Below are positions 1-10,739 of a stretch of DNA of 64,000 nt, piece after piece. Both the position numbers and the translations under genes were made by a program. Every line of letters starts with the position of its first letter. Position 1 is the first letter of the stretch. This stretch comes from Linyphia triangularis (lineage: Eukaryota > Arthropoda > Arachnida > Araneae > Linyphiidae): assembly GCA_963978545.1 (NCBI GenBank), contig OZ021724.1, forward strand, positions 26,277,933 through 26,341,932. Reading direction: 5' to 3'. The notes under the pieces were generated by a model, which saw nothing but the letters and a program-made list of their open reading frames with translations, did no database searches and was not told the DNA's origin.

Positions 1-2
1 AC

Positions 3-767
3 TGTCGATAGCGGACCACAGATGAAAAAAGGGCCAGGCACGCCCATTTCAATCAAATGAGCAATAAATGCTATACACTGGATGGTTTTGCCGAGTCCCA
101 TCTCGTCTGCTAAAATACCATTAACACCATTTTCAAAGAGAGTTTTCATCCACTCGAAACCATCGTATTGATATTGACGCATAACTCCTCCAGTCATGAG
201 TTCTGGTTGAAGCTCTAACACATTAACGTCAGAAGTTGGAGGAACGTATAGCGATGAATCTTCAACTGGTAATTCCTCATTTACTTGTTTTACCATGTTT
301 TCCTTCCTAAACACATCCATTATATTATTTACATCAGATTTAAGCTTCTTTTTGACAGGAGATTCAGGGGCCTTGCGTTTTTTACCTCGACTTACAGAAT
401 CCTCAACTTTTTTATTTGAATTTTTCTTTCTATCTTTTTTCTTCACCATCAAATCTTCATGCTTCTGAAGTTTCTCTGCCATAAATTTGGCATAGATGCT
501 GCTTCGACTCAGCAATAGGTTAAGTCGCTTGTAGCACTTCTCTTCCTCGATTTGTTTTTCCGTTTCAGCTGATTTCAACTTCTCTGACTGCTCATCTGCT
601 GCAAGCTTTTCTTCCAGCATGAGTTCTTCTTTCATCATCTTTTCTGTGATGACGTTTTCAGATTCCAAGTTGCCAATTTTATTGAACTTAGTAAGCAGTT
701 CAACTCTCAATTTATCTTTGTTCTTAACAGTTGTCATACTTGACGCTGATGCCACTGACGAATCCAT
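3..767 (-). CDS. HELLS: HELLS/LSH SNF2-family chromatin remodeler, N-terminal 255 residues (partial, window edge)
   Basis: Reading the minus strand from the ATG at 767 gives 255 uninterrupted codons running off the left edge. Residues about 25-140 are a highly charged Lys/Glu-rich coiled-coil-like segment, followed by a basic [16 protein letters not shown] stretch and a [12 protein letters not shown] nuclear-localisation-like stretch. The last 65 residues are the start of the SNF2 ATPase: a [15 protein letters not shown] entry motif, then [12 protein letters not shown] (helicase motif I, Walker A) and [14 protein letters not shown] (motif Ia region). The GVPGPF-x-x-CGPLST wording is characteristic of HELLS (SMARCA6) among SNF2 proteins. 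The family protein is an ATP-dependent nucleosome remodeler in the nucleus that promotes DNA methylation and heterochromatin silencing. The remaining motifs must lie left of the window. The final bases at 2-1 read GT on the minus strand, so the exon may end here with a splice donor, but this cannot be decided from the window. Confidence 0.9.
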   Translation of the reverse strand, partial: MDSSVASASSMTTVKNKDKLRVELLTKFNKIGNLESENVITEKMMKEELMLEEKLAADEQSEKLKSAETEKQIEEEKCYKRLNLLLSRSSIYAKFMAEKLQKHEDLMVKKKDRKKNSNKKVEDSVSRGKKRKAPESPVKKKLKSDVNNIMDVFRKENMVKQVNEELPVEDSSLYVPPTSDVNVLELQPELMTGGVMRQYQYDGFEWMKTLFENGVNGILADEMGLGKTIQCIAFIAHLIEMGVPGPFFICGPLST

Positions 768-795
768 TGTGAATTTGTTTTTAACAAGAGAAATT

Positions 796-815
796 CTGTA
801 AGATAAAAAAAAAGA
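796..815 (-). promoter_or_regulatory. 3' splice site upstream of the HELLS start codon
   Basis: On the minus strand a long pyrimidine tract followed by ATCTTACAG ends at 796, 29 bases upstream of the ATG at 767. This is a strong splice acceptor. It means the exon starts at about 795 and that at least one 5' untranslated exon lies further right. The upstream exon was not found. Confidence 0.7.
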
Positions 816-1307
816 ATAAATTTAAAGTTAATAAATCAAGTACTAGAATAAAGGAGCATAAATTTTAAGGGTTTTTAATAATAATAATAATTGAATTTTA
901 AATATGGGTTAAATTGACAGATGATTTTGTTACAGATATATTCTTGTATGAGAACCTGTCATTTATTCATTAAATAGAATTCCATGTAATACTGTTGTTT
1001 GAACATAATTAGAGCATTGATACAAGAAACAAAATTATCATTCTAAATCTTACTGGGGACTTCATCTTTGTAGGTGTTATTATAATAGTTGTTTTGAAAG
1101 TTATATTATTTGGAAGATTAGGTTTTCAATTATTAATTTGCTTAGTATTTCAGAAAAATCTATACACTTAACTTTTTAATTATAGTATTAAAAAAATATA
1201 GTTAAAACATTATATTTCAGTTTTATTCACTAACTAAATTACAAACACTAATTTAAAAAATTTGCAATTTTAAAATATAAGAGTTAATGCAATTTTAAGA
1301 TTCATGT
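799..1307. other. AT-rich sequence, part of HELLS 5' intron or upstream region
   Basis: No open frame, repeat or recognisable motif apart from the acceptor at its left edge. If HELLS has an upstream untranslated exon, this stretch is intronic. Confidence 0.4.
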
Positions 1308-2959
1308 GTCATTCCAAGCCAGATCATCCAGGCTCGTCACCCCACCTTCTCAGATTTGGCTGAAACTTGGTACATGGTAACTTTAGACAAATATAAGAAC
1401 CCGTATTTTTCATTTTTGAAATATTGCCTTTCGGTTGCACTGCATACACAATGACGCGTGTTTGCATTAATCTTGCTATTTACCACAATTATCAAAATAA
1501 AAACTTAAAATTTTTCATACTTGCTCAGAATTTAATACAGATTCCAAATATGGTTTGCAAAATATAATTGAATTCTACTAAAGGGGTGGAAATTGAGCTA
1601 AAAGTTGAAAAAGTACATGTTAACTTTTTTTCTGCCACTTTTAAAAATTTTTTGCTTTGTGTCATTTTAAAGAGCATAAAATTTCCTATAAGAATGTGAC
1701 ATTTTTAGAGTGCGTTATTTTGTTTTCTTTGTACTGTTGATGTTCCAGAACTTGATACTCAGATTGGAAAGATACAATATAAACTAACATCTAAGAGTGA
1801 AAAGAAAATTATGTCTAAATGGAATGAGTGGCTTAACAAATGAGGTACTCTTGACATCTTAATATAACTATCAAATAGTAAACAAAGTACTCTTAATTCA
1901 TATTTTCCTTGATGTAAATATATCATTCAAATTAACTGTTGTTTAAAAAATTTCTATTTATGTGGAAGTTGCTTTTTTACTTTTAAAATATAATTTGTTT
2001 TATTGTACCTACCACACAATTTTTCTCACTGAAAATCACTTCTGTGAAAAGTGTGATCAAATAGCTTTCTTTAAAATGCATTAAATATACTTCTAATTAG
2101 TTTTAAAATGGTGTATCTTTTTCTTTTATAGGTATCTGTTTAAAAAAAAAAAAAAAAAAATTTAAATAATTTTATTGTGGTAGTAGTCAACAATTTTCTG
2201 CACACAAATGAAGCATAGACGTAAAAAATGAAATTGTGAGAAGGGGGGGGGGGGGTAAATACAAAATAACCCCACTTTAAATATACCACATTCTTATAGG
2301 AAATTTTATGCTCTTTAAAATGACATAAAGCAAAAAAATTTAAAAAATGGCAGAAAAAAAGTTACAAGAGTATAAATCAAGCATGTTTTATGATTTCTGA
2401 ACGTGTACTTTTTCAACTTTTAGCTCAATTTTCAAACCTTTAGTAGAACTCAATTATATTTTGCAAACCATATTTGGAATCTGTATTAAATTCTGAGCAA
2501 GTATGAAAAATTTTAGGTTTTTATTTTGATAACTGTGGTAAATAGCAAGACTAATGCAAACACGCGTCATTGTGTATGCAGTGCAACCAAAAGGCAATAT
2601 CTCAAATACGTAAAATTTTCAAAATTCTTTATTTTCCAAACCAAAGTCAATATTTCAAAAATGAAAAATATGGGTTCTTATATTTGTCTAAAGTTACTAT
2701 GTACCAAGTTTCAGCCAAATCTGAGAAGGTGGGTTGACAAGCTTGGATGATCTGGCTTGGTTGGTTGGTTGTATTCAGATTATCTGGCGCCGTCAGCAAC
2801 ACGAGGGCTATAATGCGCCGAAACATTCGTCATTAGACAAGCCAACATACATTTACAAACACCCATGCCAACACGGGACTCGAACCCGCAACCTCGCGGT
2901 CTAGAAGCTAGCACGCTAACCACTATACCGTTTGGTCGGCTGATCTGGCTTGGAATGAC
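1308..2959. mobile_element. Non-autonomous DNA transposon with long terminal inverted repeats, split by a SINE
   Basis: The left end GTCATTCCAAGCCAGATCAT at 1308 is repeated in inverted orientation at the right end (2941-2959). The similarity continues inward for roughly 430-480 bases on each side, to about 1740 and from about 2260, with some indels between arms. The centre (about 1740-2260) is AT-rich, has A- and G-homopolymers (2142-2160, 2244-2256), and no transposase frame. A SINE sits in the outer part of the right arm. A convincing target duplication was not seen. Superfamily is unassigned. Confidence 0.8.
2761..2940 (-). mobile_element. tRNA-derived SINE (minus strand) with 13-bp target duplication
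   Basis: On the minus strand the insert starts with a tRNA-like head: box A-like GTATAGTGGTTAGCG and box B GGTTCGAGTCCC, spaced as in a tRNA gene. An unrelated body follows and a short ACCA-type tail (CAACCAACCAA). It is flanked by perfect copies of TGATCTGGCTTGG at 2748-2760 and 2941-2953, which defines the insert. The insertion is inside the right terminal repeat of the 1308-2959 element, so it is younger than that element. Confidence 0.88.
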
Positions 2960-3076
2960 TCTGTAGAGCTATTAAAACATCTCCCATTAACTGCAGCGGA
3001 TGTAATAAGAAAAGAAAAACTAAATGAAGAAAGGAATCTCAAGGAATGAGAAGAGGAAAAATTAGATTTATATATA

Positions 3077-4396
3077 CAGATTTCATCCTAGACATTTTTC
3101 GAGGGGCGGCGTGTCCTGCCTGCCCTTTTTCTATAAAAATAGCGCCCTTCCTGCCCTTTTCAGAAAACATTTCATCCTGAAAGAATTTGAAAAACTTTTG
3201 TTTTTTTCCTCTCCCAACACTACGCAATAAGTGGATCACCCTACTGAAATCGCCTGTCGCGCATGCGCATTCATGTTCAAACGCGCAAAGTATATATCAT
3301 TAGTAGGTGGATTGTAGGGAGCCGTCTTGTAATTTCCAAGTGCACATTAGTATGGCCATTTCGTATGTGTTTTGATTAAGCGTATTTCGCTGGATTTTTA
3401 CCATGCCTCCTTCAAAATAGAGAAGAAAGGAATTTGAAAGACTTGATTAACTTAGTTAAAGGTATATAACCATCAAATTTTTACACTAAGAATTTAAAAA
3501 GAATATTTCCGTTTGGACACGCGGAATCGCGATGTCCTCCTGTTAAATTTAGGGGGTGTTTTTGATAATTTACCTGTTACCAATTAATTTCAAAACATCC
3601 GTTTCATATTTAAAATTGAACATAACAGGAATGCAATCAAAGTCCCAGATTATTTCCGATTTTTAAAAATATAAAACTTCTATTGCAGCTTACATAATAG
3701 CGGCATGCACGGCCAAAAAATCGCAAATTTGACGCTAAATTTGATCCGATTTGGAAAATAAAAAAATGCACGAATTTCAGGACATAGTCCAAGTTCTTTA
3801 GTCGGAATACTCCTTGTGATTCCCACAATGAATAATGTCAAATTTGAAGAAACTCTATTATCTATCTAACAATGGCAAACCTAAGAGATGAAGTTTAAGG
3901 TTGATTCATTCAAACTTTAGAAAATTTTGAAAGAGTGACAAGTTCTTATCTTACAACATTTTCATTATACTAAAACATTCTTATCTTAATTTTACTGTAT
4001 TATAAACTGATATTTTTATAAAAATTACTATTTGATGACAATTTTACTGTGTATATTGCACTTTAATTTTAATAATTTTCTCAGTTTCATTCCAGCAGAA
4101 TTAGGACTGAAGCATTTTATTCAAACTTTATTTACTTTTATTTTTATTCAAAATTTTGATATCTTTTAAGTTTCCGAGTGAGTTTTTGATTCACAGATTT
4201 TTGCATTATTATTTTTTTCCCTTCAGAATATTGAAAATTATTTATCGTGGTAGAAAAGTATAACAATATTGAAATTGTGTCTGAAAACGCATATGCAAAT
4301 TTCTGCAATTTGCCATAAAAGTGCCCTCGTAAACAGGAATTGCCCTTTTTTTGAAAAATAGCACCCTGCCCTTTTTCATTTCTAGGATGAACTCTG
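3077..4396. mobile_element. hAT-like DNA element (copy 1) with target duplication interrupted by a Helitron
   Basis: The ends read CAGATTTCATCCTAGA (3077) and the inverse of CAGAGTTCATCCTAGA (ending 4396). The 8 bases before the left end are TATATATA. On the right, TA follows directly, then the Helitron 4399-6979, then more TATATA, so an 8-bp TATATATA duplication appears to have been split by the Helitron. An 8-bp duplication with CAG-type ends suggests hAT. Near 3400-3440 a Kozak-like ATGCCTCC starts a short frame that is stopped after a few codons, possibly a decayed transposase first exon. A second copy lies inverted at 12620-13513. Confidence 0.65.
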
Positions 4397-4564
4397 TATC
4401 TATATATATATATAAATGTTATGTTGGTTTGTGTACGCTTCAAAAACTCAAAAAGTTCTGCACCGATCGAGCTGAAATTTTAGCATGATATATAATCCGC
4501 ATCAAGGATTGTTTTTATCGATTTTTTTCATCAGTCACATATCCGGCGAAAAAACAGTTTTTTA

Positions 4565-6888
4565 ATGATTACAATTGGTAGACTTTATACAGTGCATCCC
4601 AATCAAGATGAATGTTTTTTCCTTCGCATGCTATTGGTAAATGTGCCTGGTCCTAGATCTTTTCAGCAATTAAAAATAGTTGACGGCGTCACACATGCCA
4701 CTTTCCGCGCTGCGTGTCAAGCTCTGAATTTATTAGAAAATGACCAACAGTGGAATATATGCATTAATGAGGCGTGCAACACTGCACATCCAAACCAAAT
4801 TCGCGCATTATTCGCAATTATATTGACCACTTGCTTTCCTTCATCTCCCACAGAGTTATGGGAAAGATATCGATTAAATATGGCTGAGGATATTTTGCAT
4901 AGAGTACGCCTTGAAAATGTCAATATGACCTTAGAATTTACAGAAGGCATTTACAACGAAGCATTGATAAATATTGAAGACAAGTGCTTAGCTATTGCAA
5001 ATAAAGTTCTTAGTCAATTAGGAATGCCAGCACCAACCCGAACTGCGACTGCTGCATTTGATGTAGATTTACGCCGTGAACAGAGTTACAACATTAATGA
5101 TCTTCAGGCATATGTCCAATCGAACATTCCCAAATTAACACGCGAACAGAAAGGCATTTATGATCGCATAATGCAAATGATAAATGACGGAGTTGGGGGG
5201 ATCTTCTTGGATGCGCCAGGAGGAACTGGGAAAACGTTCCTCATTAGATTGATTCTAGCAACGGTTCAATCAAAAAATGACATAGCCTTAGCTCTTGCTT
5301 CGTCTGGAATAGCTGTGACATTGTTACCAGGTGGAAGAACTGCGCATTCAGCTCTAAAGTTGCCATTAAACATGCAAATCATCGAGACTCCTACGTGCAA
5401 TATTTCCAAAACATCCGGTATGGGAAAAGTATTACAAAAATGTAAACTAATTGTTTACAGGGTTCCCACTCAAATCACAGAATGAAAATCAATGACTTTT
5501 AAGGACCTAATTAATGTTTTTAAGGACCTATGAAAATTCGTTTTCAGGCATCATATCTATATTTAAATTTTTAAAGTATATTCTACCAAAAAAGTTAAAG
5601 TTGGTGGATGCGCAATACAAATATGTCGGAAAATTTTGATACGGTGCAGATAAGTGGCGGTCACGGGGGGATAGCAAGTCCGAGATGTATTTTTATAAAT
5701 TTTGAAGCTGGACAACATCCGTAAAAATTAAGGACTTTTAAGGACCTCTAAGCATTTTCAAGGACTTTCAAGGCCTTGAAAACAAGTTAAAAAATATTAA
5801 GCACTTTTAATGACTTTCCATGACCGTGGGAACCCTGGTTTGGGATGAATGCACGATGGCACATAAAAAATCGCTTGAAGCTCTTGATCGATCGTTACGA
5901 GATTTGCCTAGAAACGTTCAACCATTCGGGAATGCATTGATATTGCTCGCAGGAGATTTTAGGCAAACATTGCCTGTAATTTCTCGATCGACACCAGCAG
6001 ACGAAATAAATGCTTGCCTGAAATATTCAACACTATGGCGGCACGTACGTACATTGCAGTTGACTACGAATATGCGTGTCCAGTTGCAGAATGATCCATT
6101 AGCTGAGGTATTCTCACGACAGTTACTGGAAATTGGAAACGGACAGCTGCCAGTCGATGAGACGTCTAGACGAATATCATTTACCGATCATTTTTGTAAT
6201 TTAGTAACTTCGAAAGAAGAACTGATCGAAAAAGCATTTCCTGACATTCAAATAAATCATAGAAATCACGATTGGCTCGGTGAAAGAGCTATCCTTGCCG
6301 CAAAGAATAAAGATGTCTATCAACTTAATAATGTTATTCAATCCAGTATTCAAAGTGATGAAATTACTTATAAGTCGATAGACACCGTTGTGGAAGCAGA
6401 TGAAGTAGTTAATTATCAAACGGAATTTTTAAACTCATTTGATCTTCCCAGGGATACCACCACACATACTTAAATTGAAAATAGGTGTGCCAATTATCCT
6501 CTTGCGGAATATTAATCAGCCAAAACTCTGCAACGGCACGCGACATGCAGTTAAGAAATTGATGACTAACGTAGTGGAAGCAACGATTTTAACAGGGCCT
6601 TTCAAAGGTGAAGATGTCCTCATTCCTCGAATACCCATGATCCCGACCGATACACCATTTCAATTTAAAAGATTGCAATTCCCAATTCGATTGGCATTTG
6701 CAATCACAATCAATAAAGCTCAAGGTCAATCTTTAGAATTGTGTGGTTTAGATTAAGATGCGGATTGCTTTTCACATGGACAACTGTATGTTGCGTGTTC
6801 CCGAGTCGGCAAACCAGATAGTCTTTATATCTACGCAGACAGTGGAAAAACAAAAAATATTGTATATCCACAAGTATTGCAAAATTAA
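4565..6888 (+). pseudogene. Helitron PIF1-like helicase, disrupted
   Basis: The first open block (4565-5456) carries a conserved Helitron linker and the start of a PIF1-type superfamily 1 helicase, with Walker A DAPGGTGKT at about residues 215-223. The reading is broken at 5457-5837 by an inserted element. It resumes at 5838 with the Walker B-type WDECTM, then GDFRQTLPV (motif III) and the downstream domain to about 6450. A one-base shift there moves the reading to the frame that holds CNGTRH and the motif V/VI region with INKAQGQ (to about 6753). A second one-base shift is followed by GQLYVACSRVG and a terminal stop near 6886. In an intact Helitron this helicase unwinds DNA during rolling-circle transposition. 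With no Rep domain, an insertion and at least two frameshifts, this copy is dead. It is not a host PIF1: its neighbours are Helitron termini and the sequence is of the Helitron type. Confidence 0.88.
5457..5837. mobile_element. Small TIR element inserted in the Helitron helicase
   Basis: The insert begins (A)CAGGGTTCCCAC and ends with the inverse GTGGGAACCCTG. It sits exactly between two codons' worth of conserved helicase motif, with GTTT at 5453-5456 repeated at 5838-5841. Removing insert and one GTTT returns the helicase to one frame across the junction, which fixes the boundaries well. The interior contains several copies of AAGGACTTTTAAGGACCT-like wording but no coding frame. Related fragments are at about 8577-8665 and 11895-12017. 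Confidence 0.75.
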
Positions 6889-6978
6889 ACTTATATGAAA
6901 TGCATTCTTTGTTTTGTTTCTCATTTCTCAACCATTCAATCACAATGTGCCACAGCGAAGCGTGGCAGGGTACAGCTA

Positions 6979-6979
<1 letters not shown>

Positions 6980-7015
<36 letters not shown>
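6980..7015. repeat. (TA)n microsatellite
   Basis: About 36 bases of alternating TA immediately follow the Helitron 3' end; they continue the TA-rich target in which the Helitron and the preceding hAT-like element inserted. Confidence 0.9.
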
Positions 7016-7021
<6 letters not shown>

Positions 7022-8576
7022 CAGAGAACTAGTTTGATTTAAAGTTTTTTTTCTTCTAATTTTGTATCTAATTTAACAATTAAGGGTTAAAGATATTAGG
7101 AAAGTAAACAATTAAAATCAAAGTGTGTTGCTTGTTTGCGACAAAGATCATGCTGACTGCATAAAAAGAAAATGCAAAAGGCATGCAAGCAAATGTAAAA
7201 AGAAAGCAATGACAATTTTGTTTTTAATCAGTGGAATAGTTGAATACCAAAAATGGGTGGTTTAAAGTCTGTTCTTTTGTCGTAATGGAATAGTTTAAAG
7301 TAGGAACAATATTATTTCATCTCAATCTTTTAAAAAAGAAACAATTAAGAAAATAATAAAAACTGTTGGCCACATTCTGTACATAACATAAAAAGTGAAG
7401 GAAGAGCAGCAAAAGCAAAAATATACACTCAATGTCAAGTTATGGTCAGTCCCTTATACCTAAATGGTCAGTTACTACAAATAGATTTTACACAAAATAT
7501 AATAGACATTAAAATTACATGTTTTAAAGTAATATTTTAGCAAATGGACAGGCGTGTAAGAGCGTAAGGAAAAGAGAGAGAGGAGATATATAGAGATATC
7601 TTACCTCCTTCCCAAAAAAAAATGTATTTTAAATAAATAGAATGTCTTGTTGCAAGTAAAAATTTTACCCCAGAAACACCAGTAAGAGTTAAAAAAACAA
7701 AAACATTTGCTTGCGATAGTAAATAATCCCTACCAAAGTCCCATACTTAAGTGTAGTGAAATTGTCCATTCCCATGATACCTTTATCCTACAATGAGAAT
7801 GAAAACTCCTTGATTTTTGGCAATCTTTTTCTGGAATTGGAACTGAAAAACCTCTTTTTGTACAGACTTCATTCCACCTTCCCCATTTGTTGTCTTTCCC
7901 TCTTCTTGCTTGTCTTTTGCATGTAAGCTATAAGTGATAACAATTCTATTTCCAGGGGACACATTGGGTTTTCTAAAAAATTTAGAGAGGAATTAGAGGG
8001 ATAGCTCCAAAAATTTTAGGGATACTTCTAAAAATTTTAGGGATAATCCTTAAACTTTTAAGTATATATATTTTTTAATTTTATGGATTATCAAAAACGT
8101 TTAGGGATATTTCTTTTGAAGCTGGTATAGGCTCCTAACGCAGACATTTTTTCCAAAGCTTGTTTTAATACAAGCAAAAAACTGCCAATTTTCAAAAAAT
8201 CGGATTTCAAACAACTTTTTAGCAAAATAACAATAATATAATTCAGTAATGAGGAACTTTAACGTTTTTCGGTTTTAATTTTTAAATAAAAGAAGAGAAA
8301 AAATCACGAAAAATAATACTATTCTTTCAAAAATTTTAGCTCGGATAGACAAGTTAAAAAAAAATATGACTTTGCGATTTAGCGGGAAAAAGCTACTTTT
8401 GCATGCGACGTCAACGTGCAGATGATGAATCAGTCTAAAACCTGCTTTCGACCAGATTCCTCCTCGGGTTTTCGACGGAATCTATGCGTAACTACCTCAC
8501 GTTTTTTTATTCGTTTTTGGTCATGTGACTTTTGCTTTGATTTCAAACTCGATTTTTGATTAATTGAAAGCATAAA
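7016..8576. other. Non-coding AT-rich interval
   Basis: No supported gene. Around 7970-8110 the phrase TTTTAGGGATA recurs several times about 30-40 bases apart, a short degenerate repeat. Nothing else was recognised. Confidence 0.4.
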
Positions 8577-8665
8577 CAGGATTCCCACTCTTTTTTCAAA
8601 CTGAAAATTAAGGAGTTTTTAAGGATCCACAAATATTTATTAAGGACCTTTATAAATACAACCAA
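8577..8665. mobile_element. Fragment of the CAGGGTTCCCAC element family
   Basis: Starts CAGGATTCCCAC and contains the family's AATTAAGGAGTTTTTAAGGA and TTAAGGACCTTT wording, as in the element at 5457-5837. No matching right terminus was found nearby, so it is a fragment. Confidence 0.5.
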
Positions 8666-9479
8666 ATTTACATTACACCTTCACAGTAAATTACGTTGGG
8701 AGAAAATTATTAAATCATAAAATATAATAAACGACTATCTTTTTTGGCTGAGGACACAAGTGTGGTTATCATACAGGGTATCTACTAAATTTCTGTAGGT
8801 TCATTTCGACTTTTTTAGGACTTTCAAAATAAATTTATGATACGACTTTATGCAATTATGTGAGAAAAGAAGATTCTAGTATCAAATTTCAGCTTTAGTA
8901 ATTGTTTTCTAAAAAAAAATTTAAGAATAAAGACAAACCAGAAATCATGTCATAGTAGATAAACGTTAAACTAATATTCTATATTATATTCATTCTTTTT
9001 GTTTTCTGAATTGAAGAAATCAAGAACTTACTTTAAAAACATTTCGTAATGTAATTTTTGTTTTTATGCATCAAATGAAGTTGGTAAAAAAAATATATAT
9101 ATCAATTTATGTATTCAAAAAAAAAAAAAAAACGTCTCCGAATATTAGTTGGATTGGAGGAGTTTCAGAATTTTCCCTTTCTTTTCAGTTTGCACTAATT
9201 CTTTGTCTAATTGTTCAATTTCTTGATTTGCAGTTTCCATTATTTGTAATTTTCTTTTTTTCATTTGTTTAAGTTTGGGTGCAATCACCTTTTAGTTACA
9301 GTATTCAATGAAAAACTTAAATGTAACATTGTAACTTAATAACATCGATAATTAAAATGTAGCCTTGTTTTTCAAGCTAAAATAATCTATTTTACATACA
9401 ATAGCAAGTAAAATTACAATTTTAAATAGGGATATACAGTAAAGTTGAACAATGGGGACTAATTTCATGAATAAAATTA
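8666..9479. other. Non-coding AT-rich interval
   Basis: Homopolymer-rich with short frames only. A CAGGGTATCTACT motif at about 8775 resembles a hAT-type terminus but no partner was found. Confidence 0.35.
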
Positions 9480-10700
9480 AATTAAAATAATAATTCTGCA
9501 TCGATTCAAACCAAACCACAAAAAGATCCTCGTACTAATCACGGACATAACTACTATCACATCAGCAAAAGCCCAGGTGAATGGCACCAAAACGGCACTA
9601 TAAATATCAGAAATAGCTGCTATTAAAGCTTAAAATTACAACTACTCCAAAGTAAATATTGACTATAGCAGCCACCATACCGTCGAAAATCTCAGCAATA
9701 ACATTAAAGCAATCCAAAAATAATCATCACATTAACGTAAATACTAGCGTTAGCACCCAAATATATTGGTAAAAATTTCCGCAATAGAGGTGACTATTTC
9801 AATGTAACTCTACAAAACTGAATATCACAACCACGTAAATCTCAGCAGCAGCGCCAACTATACATGCACAAACCTTCGGAATATTGGTACTTAAATCAGT
9901 GTAACATTTACTGAAAATGAACATCACAACAAGGTAAATCTCAAAAATAGTTATCGTCTGAGCAATGTAAATCTTTGCAATTACAGCCCTTACATAACGT
10001 TCAGCGAAACTGACTAATACCCATCAACATAAATAATTACGATAGAGCTGGTAATCTGTAAGTTGGTTGGTTTATATACTCAATGACCTATTTTTATGCA
10101 CGATGGCTAATCAGGCCGAGACCTACAACAAAACATGGATTCCGAACCACAACGAACATTCATGCCTAATCCAGGATTCGAACCAGGTACCTTTGGCGGT
10201 AATCTGTAAGAAAAGTAGTCATTACATCGGAGTTGGGGAAGTCTGAACGTACACAGGCCCCATGGTTGTCAGACGTGCAAGCAAGCTCAATAAAATTGTA
10301 TTACAGATTTGTATACATAACCCGCCCCCCCCCCCCCCCCAGAACTGAAATCTACATTTCAGCTGAGCTGTACCATTTCTGATAGGTGCAATATCTGCAA
10401 CAGCATCAGTGATTGTTCTATCGGCGAAACAATCGACGAAAATGAATATCGCAAACAACTTAGTTCTAGGCGATAGCGTCCGCCATAAGTATGAGATCAA
10501 CAACCATTTCCATAGCAAAACTCTCAGCAAAATGGCCATCATATACCAACATAAATAATGCCGATAGAGGGTATAACATAAGAGGAGCATGCGAGAAAAA
10601 AAGTAGTCATTCCATCCATGATTTAGTGAGATCTGAACGTATGCAGGTTCCGTGGTTGTTAGAAAATTTACATCGATCTCCCACGCGATTGAAATTTCGG
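9480..10700. repeat. Degenerate long-period tandem repeat
   Basis: Related segments recur with a spacing near 390 bases: for example a segment with AGTAGTCATTACAT, CTGAACGTACACAGG and CATGGTTGTCAG (10215-10275) matches one with AGTAGTCATTCCAT, CTGAACGTATGCAGG and CGTGGTTGTTAG (10600-10661), and an AACATAAATAAT-x-ACGATAGAG phrase at 10027 recurs at 10550. Many shorter AAATCTCAGCAA-type phrases lie across 9600-10000. Copies are strongly diverged. A poly-C run is at 10323-10340. Confidence 0.5.
10063..10197 (-). mobile_element. tRNA-derived SINE, head-truncated, with 13-bp target duplication
   Basis: Flanked by perfect GGTAATCTGTAAG at 10050-10062 and 10198-10210. On the minus strand it begins inside the tRNA-like head, keeps box B (GGTTCGAATCC), continues into a body unlike that of the SINE at 2761-2940, and ends in the same AAACCAACCAAC-type tail. 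Missing box A indicates 5' truncation at insertion. It sits within the degenerate tandem repeat. Confidence 0.82.
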
Positions 10701-10739
10701 TCAAAAAGCCTGAAAACTTCGAAATTGAACCATGCATGA

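Larger units (their letters stand above)
4399..6979 (+). mobile_element. Helitron, internally deleted, helicase half only
   Basis: The 5' end TCTATATATATATATAAATG follows an A at 4398. The 3' end has the hallmark structure: a hairpin TGCCAC-AGCGAAGC-GTGGCA at 6948-6967, a short spacer, then CTAG (6976-6979) followed by a T. This matches Helitron insertion between A and T without target duplication. The interior encodes the C-terminal helicase part of a Helitron transposase (see the pseudogene entry). The Rep/HUH nuclease half is absent: only about 165 bases separate the 5' end from the helicase-side frame. The copy cannot move by itself. Confidence 0.88.

Noticed and set aside
2761..2940. Functional tRNA gene
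   Set aside because: Box A and box B are present, but an extra body and tail follow and target duplications flank it, so it is a SINE.
4565..6888. Host PIF1 DNA helicase gene
   Set aside because: Flanking Helitron termini, the Helitron-type linker and multiple breaks show that it is transposon-derived.
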